Shown: in pieces, positions 1-9,146 of the stretch | Position numbering within the stretch: position 1 is the first letter of the stretch | Layout of the letters: the number at the start of each line of letters is the position of its first letter | Source: Haladaptatus sp. DYF46 | GTDB lineage: Archaea; Halobacteriota; Halobacteria; Halobacteriales; Haladaptataceae | Length of the DNA stretch: 64,000 bases | Assembly (NCBI RefSeq): GCF_021083305.1 | Contig: NZ_JAJFAY010000007.1 | Location: forward strand, 1-64,000 | Direction of reading: 5' to 3' | Position numbers and translations under genes: made by a program | The notes under the pieces: model-generated | The model's input: only the letters and a program-made list of their open reading frames with translations | Told to the model about the DNA's origin: nothing | Database searches by the model: none

Positions 1-124
1 CTTCCGTCAGATCCTCACCGCCAACGTCCTCCATGTGGAAGAACACGTCGTCGTCAGCATCCTCAGTCGCGATGAAACCGTAGCCGCCTGTATCGTTGAA
101 GAAATCAACCTTACCGTTTGCCAT
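1..124 (-). CDS. cspA: Cold-shock domain protein, 3' part cut by window edge
   Basis: The minus strand from 124 reads MANGKVDFFNDTGGYGFIAT, then DDDVFFHMEDVGGEDL. This matches the cold-shock domain, with the RNP1-like GGYGFI and RNP2-like VFFHM motifs used by CspA proteins to bind single-stranded nucleic acid. Haloarchaeal copies are about 64 residues, so roughly two thirds is present and the C-terminus lies outside the window. A cytoplasmic RNA-chaperone role is inferred from the family. The start is the only ATG before the conserved first strand. Confidence 0.9.
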   Translation of the reverse strand, partial: MANGKVDFFNDTGGYGFIATEDADDDVFFHMEDVGGEDLTE

Positions 125-558
125 TACGATTATATACAGACCCACTACACGGTTAAGTGTTCGGTATTCGTTTTCTTATTCTCCGACACCCTAAACAAAT
201 ATCCAAATAAATAGCGAATGGGTGATTGATTGACCATGTATGTGATACTACGAAGAAGCCACACCTGATTCGTCAGAACGAATGGTAACTTCCGACGAAA
301 CCATACTCCTCGCTTCGCGAGAACCCTTACCATCGGTCGTTCCAAGGATCACTGGCCGCTGTCTAACCGTACCCTCTGTCGGAAATGTCTCTCGCAGAGA
401 GGACCCTAGTCCGCGCAGCACGACTGACCATAGCCGATCTCTTGGCTTTGTTGAACCCATCAAGTGAAGACATGTTTCGGTGGTCGGGTTGAATACAGGG
501 CGCGTACTTTGGATGATAATGCGCCGTGAAGCCGGCGTTACCAGGACACGCGAATCGG
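125..558. other. Intergenic region without a convincing gene
   Basis: Several overlapping open frames exist on both strands, but none has a recognisable domain or haloarchaeal acidic composition. The stretch presumably carries the promoter of the cold-shock gene at its left end. I see no RNA gene or repeat in it. Confidence 0.5.
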
Positions 559-846
559 TCACTCGATCTCCAACTGGCCGCTCCCACCGTCATTTCCATT
601 GCCGTTCTCGTCCCATTCGAGTTCGAACTCGATACTCAATTCACCGGGGCCGTCCGTCGGCCCCTCGCGTTCGGCTTTGACCTCAAATGTCGGACGGGCT
701 GGCGGCTCCATCGTCACGGACTCGGAACCCGATTTCAGAGTGACCGCCTCTCCTTGGTCGAGTTTATCAGCGACACTACGAAGATACGACGCAATTTCTT
801 CTCGGGTCTGGTCGCTCTCGGATTTGAACAGGACTTCTTCAGGCAT
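559..846 (-). CDS. amphi-Trp domain protein
   Basis: The 95-residue acidic protein begins MPEEVLFKSESDQTREEIAS and continues through ITLKSG-type and ARPTFEVKAEREG segments to an ELSIEFELEW core with an acidic tail. This is the layout of the amphi-Trp domain family, small haloarchaeal beta-rich proteins of unknown biochemical role. The length is normal and the frame intact. It stands alone, divergent from nothing obvious. The family call is firm; no function is known. Confidence 0.85.
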   Translation of the reverse strand: MPEEVLFKSESDQTREEIASYLRSVADKLDQGEAVTLKSGSESVTMEPPARPTFEVKAEREGPTDGPGELSIEFELEWDENGNGNDGGSGQLEIE

Positions 847-889
847 ACAGGAATACTACACCGCCTCACCGATAAGTCCACCCACTGAT

Positions 890-1404
890 TTACTCACCCC
901 GCTGCACAGCCGTTATGAGTTGGCTCTTCGGAAGCCACTCGTCGGAAAGGATCGGAGCATCGTCTCGATTAGCAACCTTTCGGCGTTTTTTACGAAGATG
1001 GCCCTCTAGCTCTTCGCGGCGGGTATCATCCGCTCCAGTGTTTTCTATGCCGCGTTCGAGAGAGTGTATACCGTGTGCGAGGCGCATGAGCGGACGCACA
1101 GGCGCAGAATTTTCGAAAAGAATCGCATCTTCCGTTCCCAGGTGACGTGTCCAACGAACGTTGTCGGTATGATTCCATCTGCGTCACGGGGTTTCTCTTC
1201 GGTCAACCACTCGGGGATCTGGATGAACAGGTTGTCTTCACCAAGGAGACCTAACAATTGCCACAGTTGACGAGTATCCTGTTCGTTGAGTAACCCCCGC
1301 TTTTGGGCATTCTCAAGGAATATGCAGCGGTCGTCGAGAGTCTTTGCCTGCCACCTACGGGCAAATGATTCGTAATCGGCGTAGTCGGTGATCAGGTCAG
1401 TCAC
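890..1404 (-). pseudogene. Haloarchaeal hypothetical protein broken by a frameshift
   Basis: Two minus-strand frames together make one acidic protein. The first part (from 1404) begins MTDLITDYADYESFARRWQA and runs to about EKPRDADGIIPT. The second part continues as NVRWTRHLGTEDAILFENSA and then RPLMRLAHGIHSLERGIENT to the stop near 890. The switch lies at about 1160-1170, where coding character passes from one frame to the next. Uncorrected, the first frame ends in an unlikely basic, cysteine-containing tail. I do not recognise the family. It is either a real frameshift or a base-call error. Confidence 0.6.
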
Positions 1405-1483
1405 TATCTCAGGTCTAACGACACCCGGAAGTGGGCTTTTGTTCTAGATACCAGCGTATTACCACTCGAAGAAACTAGGGAGT

Positions 1484-1663
1484 TCACTCTTCTCCCGCCG
1501 TTAGGACGATTGTCTGAGCCTCACATTCTGGACATTGGTCGCGCTGGGCGTTAATGCGTGCATCACACGCCTGACACTGATAGACTACGTCCTTCTTGGC
1601 AGTTTCCGTCGCCGTCTGCTTGAACTTCTCGACCTGTCTCCCGACTCGTTTAAAAAAGCTCAT
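1484..1663 (-). CDS. Small zinc-ribbon protein
   Basis: A 59-residue protein starts MSFFKRVGRQVEKFKQTATE and contains two cysteine pairs, CQAC at residues 30-33 and CPEC at 44-47. This pattern fits a single zinc ribbon behind a basic amphipathic N-terminal helix. Its ATG follows directly on the stop codon of the HalOD1 gene upstream (1664), with no gap, so the two are very likely cotranscribed. The pairing of a HalOD1 protein with a small zinc-binding protein recurs elsewhere in this window. The molecular role is unknown. Confidence 0.75.
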   Translation of the reverse strand: MSFFKRVGRQVEKFKQTATETAKKDVVYQCQACDARINAQRDQCPECEAQTIVLTAGEE

Positions 1664-2014
1664 CTATTCGTTTTCGTCTCTCAGAGACCGTTTGCTGTCT
1701 CCGTCTGAGTCAGACTGGTGGACGGTGATCTGTCCGTTGCTGTCGACCCTGACGTGATATGCATCGTACGTGAACAGGACATGGCCATTCGTCTCACGCA
1801 GCGTATCACCAGCTTTTGGCCCGAAGAGCGCATCAAGCGCCTCGGGATCGACCAATTCCGAGAGGAGTGAGAGTTCGGTGGGATCAGCGTCGTTCAGTGT
1901 TGCAACAGCCTTGACAAGTTCTTCACTGACGCTGTCTGAAATCGGATCAAACTCGGTCTGGTAGGCTTCGTTCTCTTTCTGCACGTGCTCATCGGATGGG
2001 GGGTGTTCGGTCAT
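1664..2014 (-). CDS. HalOD1 output-domain protein
   Basis: With the ATG at 2014 (MTEHPPSDEHVQKENEAYQT) the protein is 116 residues and carries a HalOD1 domain. Visible parts are a first helix (ISDSVSEELVKAVATLNDAD), the signature LSLLSELVDPEALDALFGP, and the strands VLFTYDAYHVRV and ITVHQ. HalOD1 was described as a haloarchaeal signal-output domain, often at the C-terminus of sensor proteins. Here it stands alone. An earlier in-frame ATG at 2062 would add 16 residues unlike the family. It is followed without gap by a zinc-ribbon gene. Confidence 0.85.
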   Translation of the reverse strand: MTEHPPSDEHVQKENEAYQTEFDPISDSVSEELVKAVATLNDADPTELSLLSELVDPEALDALFGPKAGDTLRETNGHVLFTYDAYHVRVDSNGQITVHQSDSDGDSKRSLRDENE

Positions 2015-2062
2015 GATGTGGGTACGAGAAGTTCTAACTAAGAATGTACCCACACATGGCAT

Positions 2063-2675
2063 GTGAAACAGCCAGACTGTTTCTGAAAGGTTTGTCCCCG
2101 CCGCCTGGAAACAGATACACAGTATATCCTTGCTTCTTTGTCAAAGACTCCTATGCGTGCCAGTCACCTAAAGGTCCGGTTCGGAATCATCACACTAAAG
2201 ATAGATGGTTGTCACTCGCATAGTCATCTGGAGCTTCCTAGCCACTAGTGAGAGGTGATGACCATCGCCCTGCTGTATTTCACTCGAGATCAGGTGTGTC
2301 CACACCCGCTTAGTGCAACATGGAATAGTGAGACAAGTGGATCTCAGCCATTCACTCTTCATCGGTAGAGACTTTCGCCTAAAACGTCAATCGGCAGTGG
2401 GTCTCCCCCAGTGCCCTCTTTTCGATCAGTGCGTGAAGGTTACTCGGAATCACAGGACAAGACAGTACTGATGGCTCACTGGTTTCTATTGCCAATGATA
2501 TTATTACGGTGACTGTTGCATAATTCATAACGTAGTAGCGTCGATGGCCACTACTATCGGTCCTAAATAATCGAGAAATGATTCAGCTGAGTTTCGGGCT
2601 TGACCCGGCTAAAATCCCGGTTCGCTGAGGCTGAAAAAATGGCTTCAACGCCAAAGTCATCTACGTATCGCCTGA
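2063..2675. other. Long intergenic region with one dispersed repeat copy
   Basis: No reading frame here has convincing coding character. The only structure I could recognise is the dispersed repeat copy at 2292-2340, annotated separately. The region separates two minus-strand transcription units. Confidence 0.5.
2292..2340 (+). repeat. Dispersed repeat R, copy 1
   Basis: The core CACACCCGCTTAGTGCAACA recurs at four places in the window: here and at 16641 in plus orientation, and at 36047 and 41045 in minus orientation. Copies 1 and 4 also share the flank AGTGAGACAAGTGGAT with few changes. It may be an eroded insertion-sequence end or miniature element. No gene is attached to it. Confidence 0.6.
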
Positions 2676-3296
2676 TTAATTGCCGCTACCAGTTTGGTTG
2701 CCGCCTCCACCGGTCGTCTGAGTACCGCCATCCCCATCGCCGCCTTGCTGCAGTTGCCACCAGTCATCGTTTTCGAGAATGTTGGTCTCCTCGTTCTCGG
2801 GAATTGTGCTGAAGTTAACCGTCACAAGGAATGAGGAGTCGTCGAAGACGGTGAACTCCTGATCCATTTCATAGACGTTCGGCTGTTGTGGATCCTGCTG
2901 GTCGGTCACGAAGCCGAGGTTTGAGTCGAATTGACCGATGTTTGCGGCTTTCGCAACGAAAAACGGTACTTGTTCGTTCGTGTTCAAGTACCGAATCATG
3001 CGCGTCTGGTAGTTCGTCCAGACGTTGTCCTGTACCTCCGGTACGTTTGGCGTCCATTGGACGACATCTGAGGTGAATACGAATCGGGCACCCGGTCGGA
3101 ATGAGTTTTGAAAGACCAGCCCTTTCTCACCCTCTTGGAGCGCCATCGCGTTGTCGGCTCCTGTTTCAGCGCCCGCAACACCGCTCCCGACGGCAGTGAG
3201 CGCGGTGCCGACCGACGCGAGGGCACTCGTTTTGAGGAACGTTCGTCGTGTCGATGCGTCTCTCTCGTCCGTTTGGAAACCCTTTTGGCTAGGCAT
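2676..3296 (-). CDS. Tat-exported haloarchaeal protein of unknown function
   Basis: Starting at the ATG at 3296 (MPSQKGFQTDERDASTRRTF) the protein is 206 residues. It has a twin-arginine motif STRRTFLKTSALA, a hydrophobic core and an AGA-type cleavage site, so it should be folded in the cytoplasm and exported by Tat. The mature part is acidic and beta-rich (GARFVFTSDVVQW, FVAKAANIGQF, EFTVFDDSSFLVTVNF). It ends in a glycine/threonine/glutamine-rich low-complexity tail. An upstream ATG at 3362 would put 22 residues ahead of the signal and is less likely. I recognise no catalytic motif. Confidence 0.75.
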   Translation of the reverse strand: MPSQKGFQTDERDASTRRTFLKTSALASVGTALTAVGSGVAGAETGADNAMALQEGEKGLVFQNSFRPGARFVFTSDVVQWTPNVPEVQDNVWTNYQTRMIRYLNTNEQVPFFVAKAANIGQFDSNLGFVTDQQDPQQPNVYEMDQEFTVFDDSSFLVTVNFSTIPENEETNILENDDWWQLQQGGDGDGGTQTTGGGGNQTGSGN

Positions 3297-3760
3297 TGTG
3301 TCCCTCCGTGGACGGTTATCAATACGTCTACGCTTCAAAAAACCCGGATGATCGTTATTCAAGCATCCATGGTATAATCGTCGGTTGACGCTGCCGTATC
3401 AGTCGTAACCAACGATTCCTAACCCGGGTACGTCGCCCAATCTCGCACAATCATTCAATCCTATGAACTGACCGAAAGCACATGATTTTGCCAGCACTGA
3501 CTGTCTGCCAAGATGCTGGCAAATTTCAAATATGGCTACGTTATCGTGAACAGCATTGAGGTCAAGTTCTGAGGCACTCCGAACGCTGTCTCTGCAGATC
3601 GATTACTTGGTGAAAATTAGATATTAGACATTTCCTGGTAATTAGGGCCGTGATTACGGAGCTCACTTCCGAAATAATCATTGTTACTACTCAAGTTATA
3701 TTCACAACGCGGTAAAACGATCAATTGGTTCTTTCCTTCCCTTACCGAAGCTAATCGGCA
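3297..3760. other. Intergenic region, divergent promoters
   Basis: This lies between the minus-strand Tat protein gene and the plus-strand HtrA-like gene, so it should hold both promoters. No coding frame with haloarchaeal character and no repeat is apparent. Confidence 0.45.
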
Positions 3761-3994
3761 ATGCACGCACGTTACGTTTTCATAGTCACAATACTTCTCA
3801 CCATCGCCGGAACTGGTATGACGGCTGGACACGGACAGTCATCGAACAACACTATCCACCAACCCACGGCTCCTGCCGCCCAGCAGGCGTGTGATTACGT
3901 CTCATTATATAACAAAACCATTGACTCGGTCGTTGCAGTGCAAAGAGGCGGTGGAGAAGGGTCTGGGTTCGTTTATCGCACTTTTGAGAGTAAT

Positions 3995-4002
3995 AATACA
4001 AG
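3995..4002 (+). repeat. Left target-site duplication of the IS6 element
   Basis: AATACAAG directly precedes the element and is repeated exactly at 4723-4730 directly after it. Eight bases is the usual target duplication of IS6-family elements. Confidence 0.92.
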
Positions 4003-4722
4003 GGCACTGTCTAGTTTAGCTCCTCCTCGACAGGCGTTCGGTTGTTGAGCGATTGATGCGGTCGTTGATAGTTATAGTAATGCACAAACTGTTCAAGCCA
4101 CTGCTGGACGCTTGGCCGACTGCCCACCCACGACGTATGGAAGCGGTCGATCCTCTGTTTGAGCGTGTGAAACCATTTTTCGATCAGGTTTCGCTCGGTA
4201 TAGTCAAGGTGACCGCGCAATCCAATTCGGAAGAGGGCAGTCCGATAGCCGTAGCCATCAACGAGAAACACAGTGTCAGAGAGATCGTGTTTCTCGGCCA
4301 ATCCAGACAGAAACGCAGCCGCTTGATCGGTCCCATGCCGATCAAACACTTTGACATCGAGCAGTAACTTTGTTTCTGTGTCTATTGCAGCGTACACCCA
4401 AGACCACTCGCCGTTAATTTTGACAGCGGTTTCGTCAACCGCGACCCGCGTCGGCGTCGCCGACGCTGTCAGATACCCGATGAACCCATTGGAAAATTGC
4501 TTGATGCGACCGTTTTACGCCGAGGAGTGCGAGAATCCCTTTTGTTTCCCTGAGTGAACAACCGGTCGCGTGGAGCCGGACGGCGAATGCCCTGACGGGC
4601 GTCGCCGTCCGCTCACGCTCCCAACATTCAAGCGTAGCCGTCTCTAAACTCTTTTTGAGCAGGTTTGAGAGTAGCATGAATCACTAGCTCTTCAACCTGC
4701 TCGTCCTTATCTAGACAGTGCC
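4003..4722 (-). mobile_element. IS6-family insertion sequence, 720 bp
   Basis: The element is bounded by GGCACTGTCTAG at 4003 and its complement CTAGACAGTGCC ending at 4722, with an 8-bp direct repeat on each side. It carries one transposase region on the minus strand. A subterminal inverted repeat, GAGCAGGTTTGA against TTCAACCTGCTC (4655-4702), sits inside the end next to the transposase start. Perfect flanking duplication and an undegraded host gene argue for a recent insertion, even though the transposase frame is broken. Confidence 0.92.
4011..4677 (-). pseudogene. IS6-family transposase, frameshifted
   Basis: The first frame (4677 to about 4440) gives MLLSNLLKKSLETATLECWE with the N-terminal helix-turn-helix and HQAIFQWVHRVSDS. 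The second frame continues as TPTRVAVDETAVKINGEWSW, then the catalytic core to LNNRTPVEEELN at 4011. The DDE triad is visible as VDETAV, FLVDGYGY and NLIEKWF. The two frames meet at about 4440-4455 without a slippery run, so a destructive indel is more likely than programmed frameshifting. Copying in trans by an intact relative remains possible. Confidence 0.85.
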
Positions 4723-4730
4723 AATACAAG
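4723..4730 (+). repeat. Right target-site duplication of the IS6 element
   Basis: AATACAAG here is identical to 3995-4002. It rejoins the HtrA reading frame at the Ser-Tyr codons. Confidence 0.92.
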
Positions 4731-5577
4731 CTATATTGTAACAAACGCACACGTCGTTGGGAACGCATCGTCAGTTACTATCCAATTCACGCGGGGAGAG
4801 ACCCGAACTGGTTCCGTCATTGGTCGGGCCCGAGCCGTTGATTTGGCCGTCGTCAGGATCAACCGAACACCATCATATGTCGAAGCGTTGCCGGTGGCTA
4901 ATACGCTTCCACCGACTGGGCAGTACGTTGCAGCATTCGGGAATCCGTTTGGATTAGAGGAGACAATCACGCATGGCATCGTTAGTGGTGTCAACCGGTC
5001 ACTGCCAACGGTAGGCGGATTCACAATTCCAACAACAATTCAAACTGACGCTCCTATTAGTCCTGGAAATAGCGGTGGGCCGCTTGTGACGTGTAATGGG
5101 ACGGTCGTCGGTGTGAACACAGCTGGAATTGGAGCACGCCAAGCTGAAAATATCGGCTTTGCGATTCCCGCTCCACTTATTCAACGAGCTGTTCCACAAC
5201 TTATCAAAACTGGGGAATTCAGTCTCCCGTTCTTCGGTGTTCAAACGACAGAAATTACACCAGCAATTAAAGCAGCGAACAATCTCAATGTGACCCACGG
5301 TGCATATGTAGTTTCTGTCCTTGAACGAGGGCCCGCTAGTAGCGCACTCCAGGGTGCTAACCGAGCTGTCGCCGTGAACGGAACGCAAGTTCCGGTCGGG
5401 GGTGATGTGATTGTGGCAGCTGAGAACCGTTCGGTAACATCGTCGCAACATCTTTCGCAATTTCTCGTACAGCGGGCACAGCCAGGAGAGACCGTGTCGC
5501 TCACGGTTATTCGCAACGGTGAGCGCAGACAGGTGAATGTGACGCTCGGTGAACGACCCGAGCCAGGGACGGCGTGA

Positions 5578-5934
5578 ATCTGTATCTGTAGTAAACTCCT
5601 TCGAGTGTGAATATTCCCAACTCGTTGTATTTTCCCTCTTTTATTCTACTGTTGATCTAATTAGCGGTGACAGAGTCGTCACTAAAACTGAGACTTCACG
5701 ACCGTGAGGAGAGGGTCAATTATCGTATCCATAGCGTGCTAGCTCGGTAATTTGTCTCATTAGGAATCAGTAAGAGGTAGAAATATAAACGGTAACGTTG
5801 CTTGGTGAGTTGGTCTCATTCTCTTTTTGCGTGGCCGTGAGTGCTTAGGTAGACACATACATATGGTTCTTTGTGTTAATAAAAAATATGGATCGATTGA
5901 ATAAATCTCGAAGATCACATTGAGGATCGTCAGA
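5578..5934. other. AT-rich intergenic region between convergent genes
   Basis: The HtrA gene and the downstream membrane gene converge here. The stretch is AT-rich, with several T-runs that could end archaeal transcription on either side. I see no gene. Confidence 0.4.
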
Positions 5935-6585
5935 TCATGGTTTACCTGTTCTAAAAAATCGACGTGAGACGATCGCGGTGATGCTTCTGAAGTAGGTAGT
6001 CCCCCAGATGGCGATGAAAATGGCGGCAATTGTGTTGAATACGAGGTCGGATACAATATCGTCAGTTCCATATTGAGTGAGGACTGCTTTACTGCCGAGC
6101 ATCGAAGCGAGTCCACCGACCGTGAACTCCGCGATTTCCCATGCAACACCGAATGCAAGGATAAAACAGAGTGTGAAGATGAAACGAAATTCTTCAGGGA
6201 AGTGTACTCGCGCTGAACTGTGATCGAGCGCCACTATCACGGCATAACCAGCGCCAGCGACGAACGAGGCTGAGATAGCATGTGCTACCTGATCATACCA
6301 TGATAAGAGTCCAGATTGGATATTGTAAAGTCCAATAAACCCCACCACGTGGAATAACGCAGCAACAGTAATCCAAATGACGAGGCGAGGATCGACTTCA
6401 TAGTCAAACCGCCAACCGAGAACCGTCGGAACTAATGTAAGTGTGAGTGCGAGCATCCCGTTAACGGCCAGACTGGCGGTTCCTCTAAGGACACCGTAAC
6501 CGATCAGCGCTACAAGGACGATTTGTAGTCCTCTCGTAATGAGAGTGAAAATCGAATCACCTTTGATGTTCTTGAGAAGACTCAT
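5935..6585 (-). CDS. Multi-pass membrane protein, DUF2238/YjdF-like
   Basis: A 216-residue protein has about six hydrophobic segments (for example LQIVLVALIGYGVL, MLALTLTLVPTVLGW, LVIWITVAALFHVVGF, FIFTLCFILAFGVAWEIAEF). The central WYDQVAHAISASFVAGAGY and the later AWEIAEF...DDIVSDLVFNTIAA match the WDxxxHxxSA / WExxE / DxxxDxxxN pattern of the DUF2238 (YjdF-type) membrane family. A paralogue is at 12611-13183. Its ATG overlaps the stop of the upstream membrane gene by one base, so the two are translationally coupled. The substrate is unknown. Confidence 0.7.
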   Translation of the reverse strand: MSLLKNIKGDSIFTLITRGLQIVLVALIGYGVLRGTASLAVNGMLALTLTLVPTVLGWRFDYEVDPRLVIWITVAALFHVVGFIGLYNIQSGLLSWYDQVAHAISASFVAGAGYAVIVALDHSSARVHFPEEFRFIFTLCFILAFGVAWEIAEFTVGGLASMLGSKAVLTQYGTDDIVSDLVFNTIAAIFIAIWGTTYFRSITAIVSRRFFRTGKP

Positions 6586-7407
6586 TAGATGTCACTCCAT
6601 GCGTCATAGGAGAGCTCGTTACTTGGACTAAGCCGTCGAAAGTAGAACTCAAAGATAATTCCGGCAAGAACGCCAACCCCAGTAGCGATCACTAGGCTCC
6701 ACATCACTGCAGTCTGACCAGCAAGAAACGTAGTACCGAGATAGATGTCAGAGACGAATTGAGCGATCGTCCAGAGCCCAGCAATGGCCATCGTAATGAT
6801 GACGATGAATACGACCGCAAACCCAGATGTCATCTCGACGGAGGTAAATGCATTGAGTTCAACCGCGACGATGAGCGCGAGGGTGGCAACTGAGAGATAT
6901 GTGGAAGGCTCAATGAGCATGTTGAACGACCGGGCGACGACTGGGACTGCAGCAAGTGCAAGCACTTCCCAGGCGATCATCTCTGTAAATCGATGTGAGA
7001 GTATCGGGGGGACGAGTGCGATGGCGATTACCGCTACTACCATCCCAGTCCAGAGGAATTGCCTCGATAGGCACTGTCTAGATAAGGAAAACCAAGTGGC
7101 AGCGGTACAATTGGCGGGGATTTATGCACTAGTCATACGTACTAATTTTTGAGATTTAGATCGACTGCACTGTGAGAAGACTGAATTCGATTGCTTCACC
7201 GAAAACCTAGTCATGATGAGACGAAGAGATTCGTTAGCTACTCATGGTAGAGACGTTGAAACGCCACTTTACAACGGAATCTCTTAACTAGACAGTGCCC
7301 CTCGATAAGACGTACTTGATAGTGGAGAGAAGGAGAATGGTGATTACAGTCCACCCGAGTACAGCGTTTGTTAGCTTATAAGTAAGGAGATTGAACCCAT
7401 CCTCCAT
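6585..7407 (-). pseudogene. Membrane protein gene interrupted by a 230-bp miniature element
   Basis: The 3' part (6585-7069) encodes a protein with about five hydrophobic helices, ending FEFYFRRLSPSNELSYDAWS. The true start is the ATG at 7407: MEDGFNLLTYKLTNAVLGWT, then ITILLLSTIKYVLSRQ. Removing the element and one 8-bp target copy joins these parts in frame as KYVLSRQFLWTGMVVAVIA. Without that correction the gene seems to start at the internal ATG at 7043. The family is unknown to me. It is coupled to the DUF2238-like gene downstream. Confidence 0.8.
7070..7299. mobile_element. 230-bp MITE with IS6-type ends
   Basis: The ends GGCACTGTCTAGATAAGG and CTCTTAACTAGACAGTGCC match the termini of the IS6 element at 4003-4722. 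The element is flanked by CCTCGATA at 7062-7069 and 7300-7307, an exact 8-bp target duplication. It holds no transposase and was presumably moved by an IS6-type enzyme acting in trans. Confidence 0.9.
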
Positions 7408-8579
7408 TACGTCTACTATTACTCAAAGGATTGTAAAACCGTTTGGCTACAATGACCTACTCTCCTAGAAGAGCTAACTCGCTCGTTTATTAGATACTAC
7501 TTTGCTGACTCAACCAAGCAGTGCCCCAACGACTAACTGTAAAGTAACCATTTGTAGATACATGAGTGCAAATGATGATCCCAATACCGACGACGCATAC
7601 GATAATGATCGATCTGACGACTCATTCTTTCCTGGTAGATGGAGAAGAAGATGGGGGTTTGGATGCGGATGGCTGCCTCTGCCTCGTCGAGAAGCCAACA
7701 ATGAGACCGCGTACAGAAATGAACCGGATAGTGAGAATGTCGTGACGAATGAACGAGAGGAACATGGCAGTTAGTGGGACAAAGGGCTAATCTCGTTGCT
7801 TCTCATTGTTGGGATTGTTCTGTTCTTCTTCCCTGAGCCAGCCACGTCGATGCTGGGCATCATCTTGCTTCTCATTGGGGCTGTAGCGTGGTTGATTGAT
7901 GCTTTTACGTGATAGTCCCCATCATGAAAATAAGCTAACAACTATTAATTCATGCCTAATAAATTGGGTAGAAATGTAGAGTATCTTAATTACCGAGTCT
8001 AGGAGTTAGAAATGCGAATTGACGACAAAGAAAGACATCAACAATAGAATTTCTGCATGAAAGTTATTCAACAAGGCAGTCGAATGAGGTTTGGAAGAGT
8101 TCGTGCCTCATCATCTTTCTTCACACGGTCTACAACGATAACTTCGTCAACAGAGCGTAGTCTCTCACTTTCTACCCCTTAACCGAACACAGGTATCTAT
8201 TCAATGGGATTCTTTAATTACTCTTGGTAGAGGGAGGCAGCTGTGAGTCGCGAAAAACAAAAAAACTCTTCGTATCTATTGGCGATTGAACTGCCATCAC
8301 ACTCTGTATCATGGCTCTGGTAGCGTTTCCTGATGACTATGTCAGAGATGGTCACGAGTAGTTCCCCAGATGATGATCATGAGAATTCTGCAAAAATCTA
8401 TGCTCCCACTATCTTTCCTGGCCACTCTCCTTTCAAACCGGTTATAGCGCAACACTAAGATGCTCACTGTAGGTTTTGATAGCAGTTCCGTCACCTATGA
8501 TTTTCAAGATACCAATTATAGTGTGGGAGTATTGCTTTCGGGGACAATAACTATCCAATTGACACTCGATCTTTGAGGT
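7408..8579. other. AT-rich stretch with few or no genes
   Basis: Apart from the degenerate small membrane ORF at 7764-7912, no frame here is convincing. Two opposing ORFs near 7502-7774 shadow one another and show no domain. The region is markedly AT-rich with stops in all frames, which suggests old decay. Confidence 0.45.
7764..7912 (+). pseudogene. Small two-helix membrane protein, frameshifted start
   Basis: The frame ending at 7912 reads GLISLLLIVGIVLFFFPEPA then TSMLGIILLLIGAVAWLIDA, two helices around a PEP turn typical of very short haloarchaeal membrane proteins. It has no start codon in its own frame. The ATG at 7764 (MAVSG) lies one base out of phase. A single-base indel would restore a protein of about 48 residues. 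It may be a real frameshift or a base error. Confidence 0.4.
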
Positions 8580-9146
8580 ATGGCTGACGTCGCTGGACAC
8601 ATTGCTGTCGGAGCGCTCTTCGCAATCCCGGCGTGGTTTTTCTGGAGTCGCCGGCCCGCGATAGTGTTTATCGGCATTACGATTATTAGCGCGCTGTTGC
8701 CGGATAGCGATTTGTACTTGCGAAAAGTATTCCCCACGATACACCACCATGGTGTGACCCATACTCTCCTCTTTACAGTTCTCGTAAGCCTTATTGGGGG
8801 TGCTATCGCAGCAGTCGTACTGCCTGATTATCTCAATCAGAAATGGTTCCCAGAAAGATCCCTCGATCGGGAAACGGTTTTCGTCTTTTGTGGAAGCGCC
8901 TTCTTTCTTGGAAGCCTCAGCCATATTTTCGCCGATATGCTCTCGGCGCCAGATATCGCTTCACGACTCGAACCGTTGTGGCCGCTCGTGAACGGGCAGA
9001 TTGTGACGCTTGATGTGTACTACTACAACTCCCCGCTTGTAAACTTCGGACTCCTCGCCGTTACTCTTGTGATACATGCCGTTCTCTACTGGCAGGACGG
9101 CTACCAGATTACAGATCGCTACACCGTCGGGAGAGAATCTTCCTAA
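8580..9146 (+). CDS. DUF457/YdjM-like inner-membrane protein (metal-dependent hydrolase family)
   Basis: The 188-residue protein starts MADVAGHIAVGALFAIPAWF. It shows the family features H-rich HHHGVTHTLLFTVLVSLIGG, LLPDSD and LGSLSHIFADMLSAP, with four to five hydrophobic helices. The His and Asp residues (PDSD, HHHGVTH, SHIFAD) are those thought to bind metal in the DUF457 / YdjM family. Catalysis is inferred from annotation tradition rather than known chemistry. It is a single plus-strand gene between AT-rich spacers. Confidence 0.75.
   Translation: MADVAGHIAVGALFAIPAWFFWSRRPAIVFIGITIISALLPDSDLYLRKVFPTIHHHGVTHTLLFTVLVSLIGGAIAAVVLPDYLNQKWFPERSLDRETVFVFCGSAFFLGSLSHIFADMLSAPDIASRLEPLWPLVNGQIVTLDVYYYNSPLVNFGLLAVTLVIHAVLYWQDGYQITDRYTVGRESS

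Larger units (their letters stand above)
3761..5577 (+). pseudogene. HtrA/DegP-type serine protease interrupted by an IS6-family element
   Basis: The 5' part (3761-4002) encodes a signal-type N-terminus (MHARYVFIVTILLTIAGTGM) and the start of the protease fold (VVAVQRGGGEGSGFVYRTFE). The 3' part resumes at 4731 in the same frame once the 720-bp insertion and one target copy are removed. It gives SYIVTNAHVVGNASSV (catalytic His), VDLAVVRI (catalytic Asp), APISPGNSGGPLVTCNG (catalytic Ser), then a PDZ domain with GAYVVSVLERGPASSAL. All triad residues and the PDZ domain are intact, so the gene was functional until the insertion. Family members degrade or refold damaged proteins at or outside the membrane. 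The 3' part alone lacks the signal sequence and the His region. Confidence 0.9.

Noticed and set aside
4435..4460. Programmed frameshifting in the IS6 transposase
   Set aside because: There is no slippery run at the junction, and the IS6 transposases I know are made from a single frame.
7502..7774. Opposed ORFs of 63 and 90 codons
   Set aside because: Each is a shadow of the other and neither has a domain, a convincing start or haloarchaeal composition.
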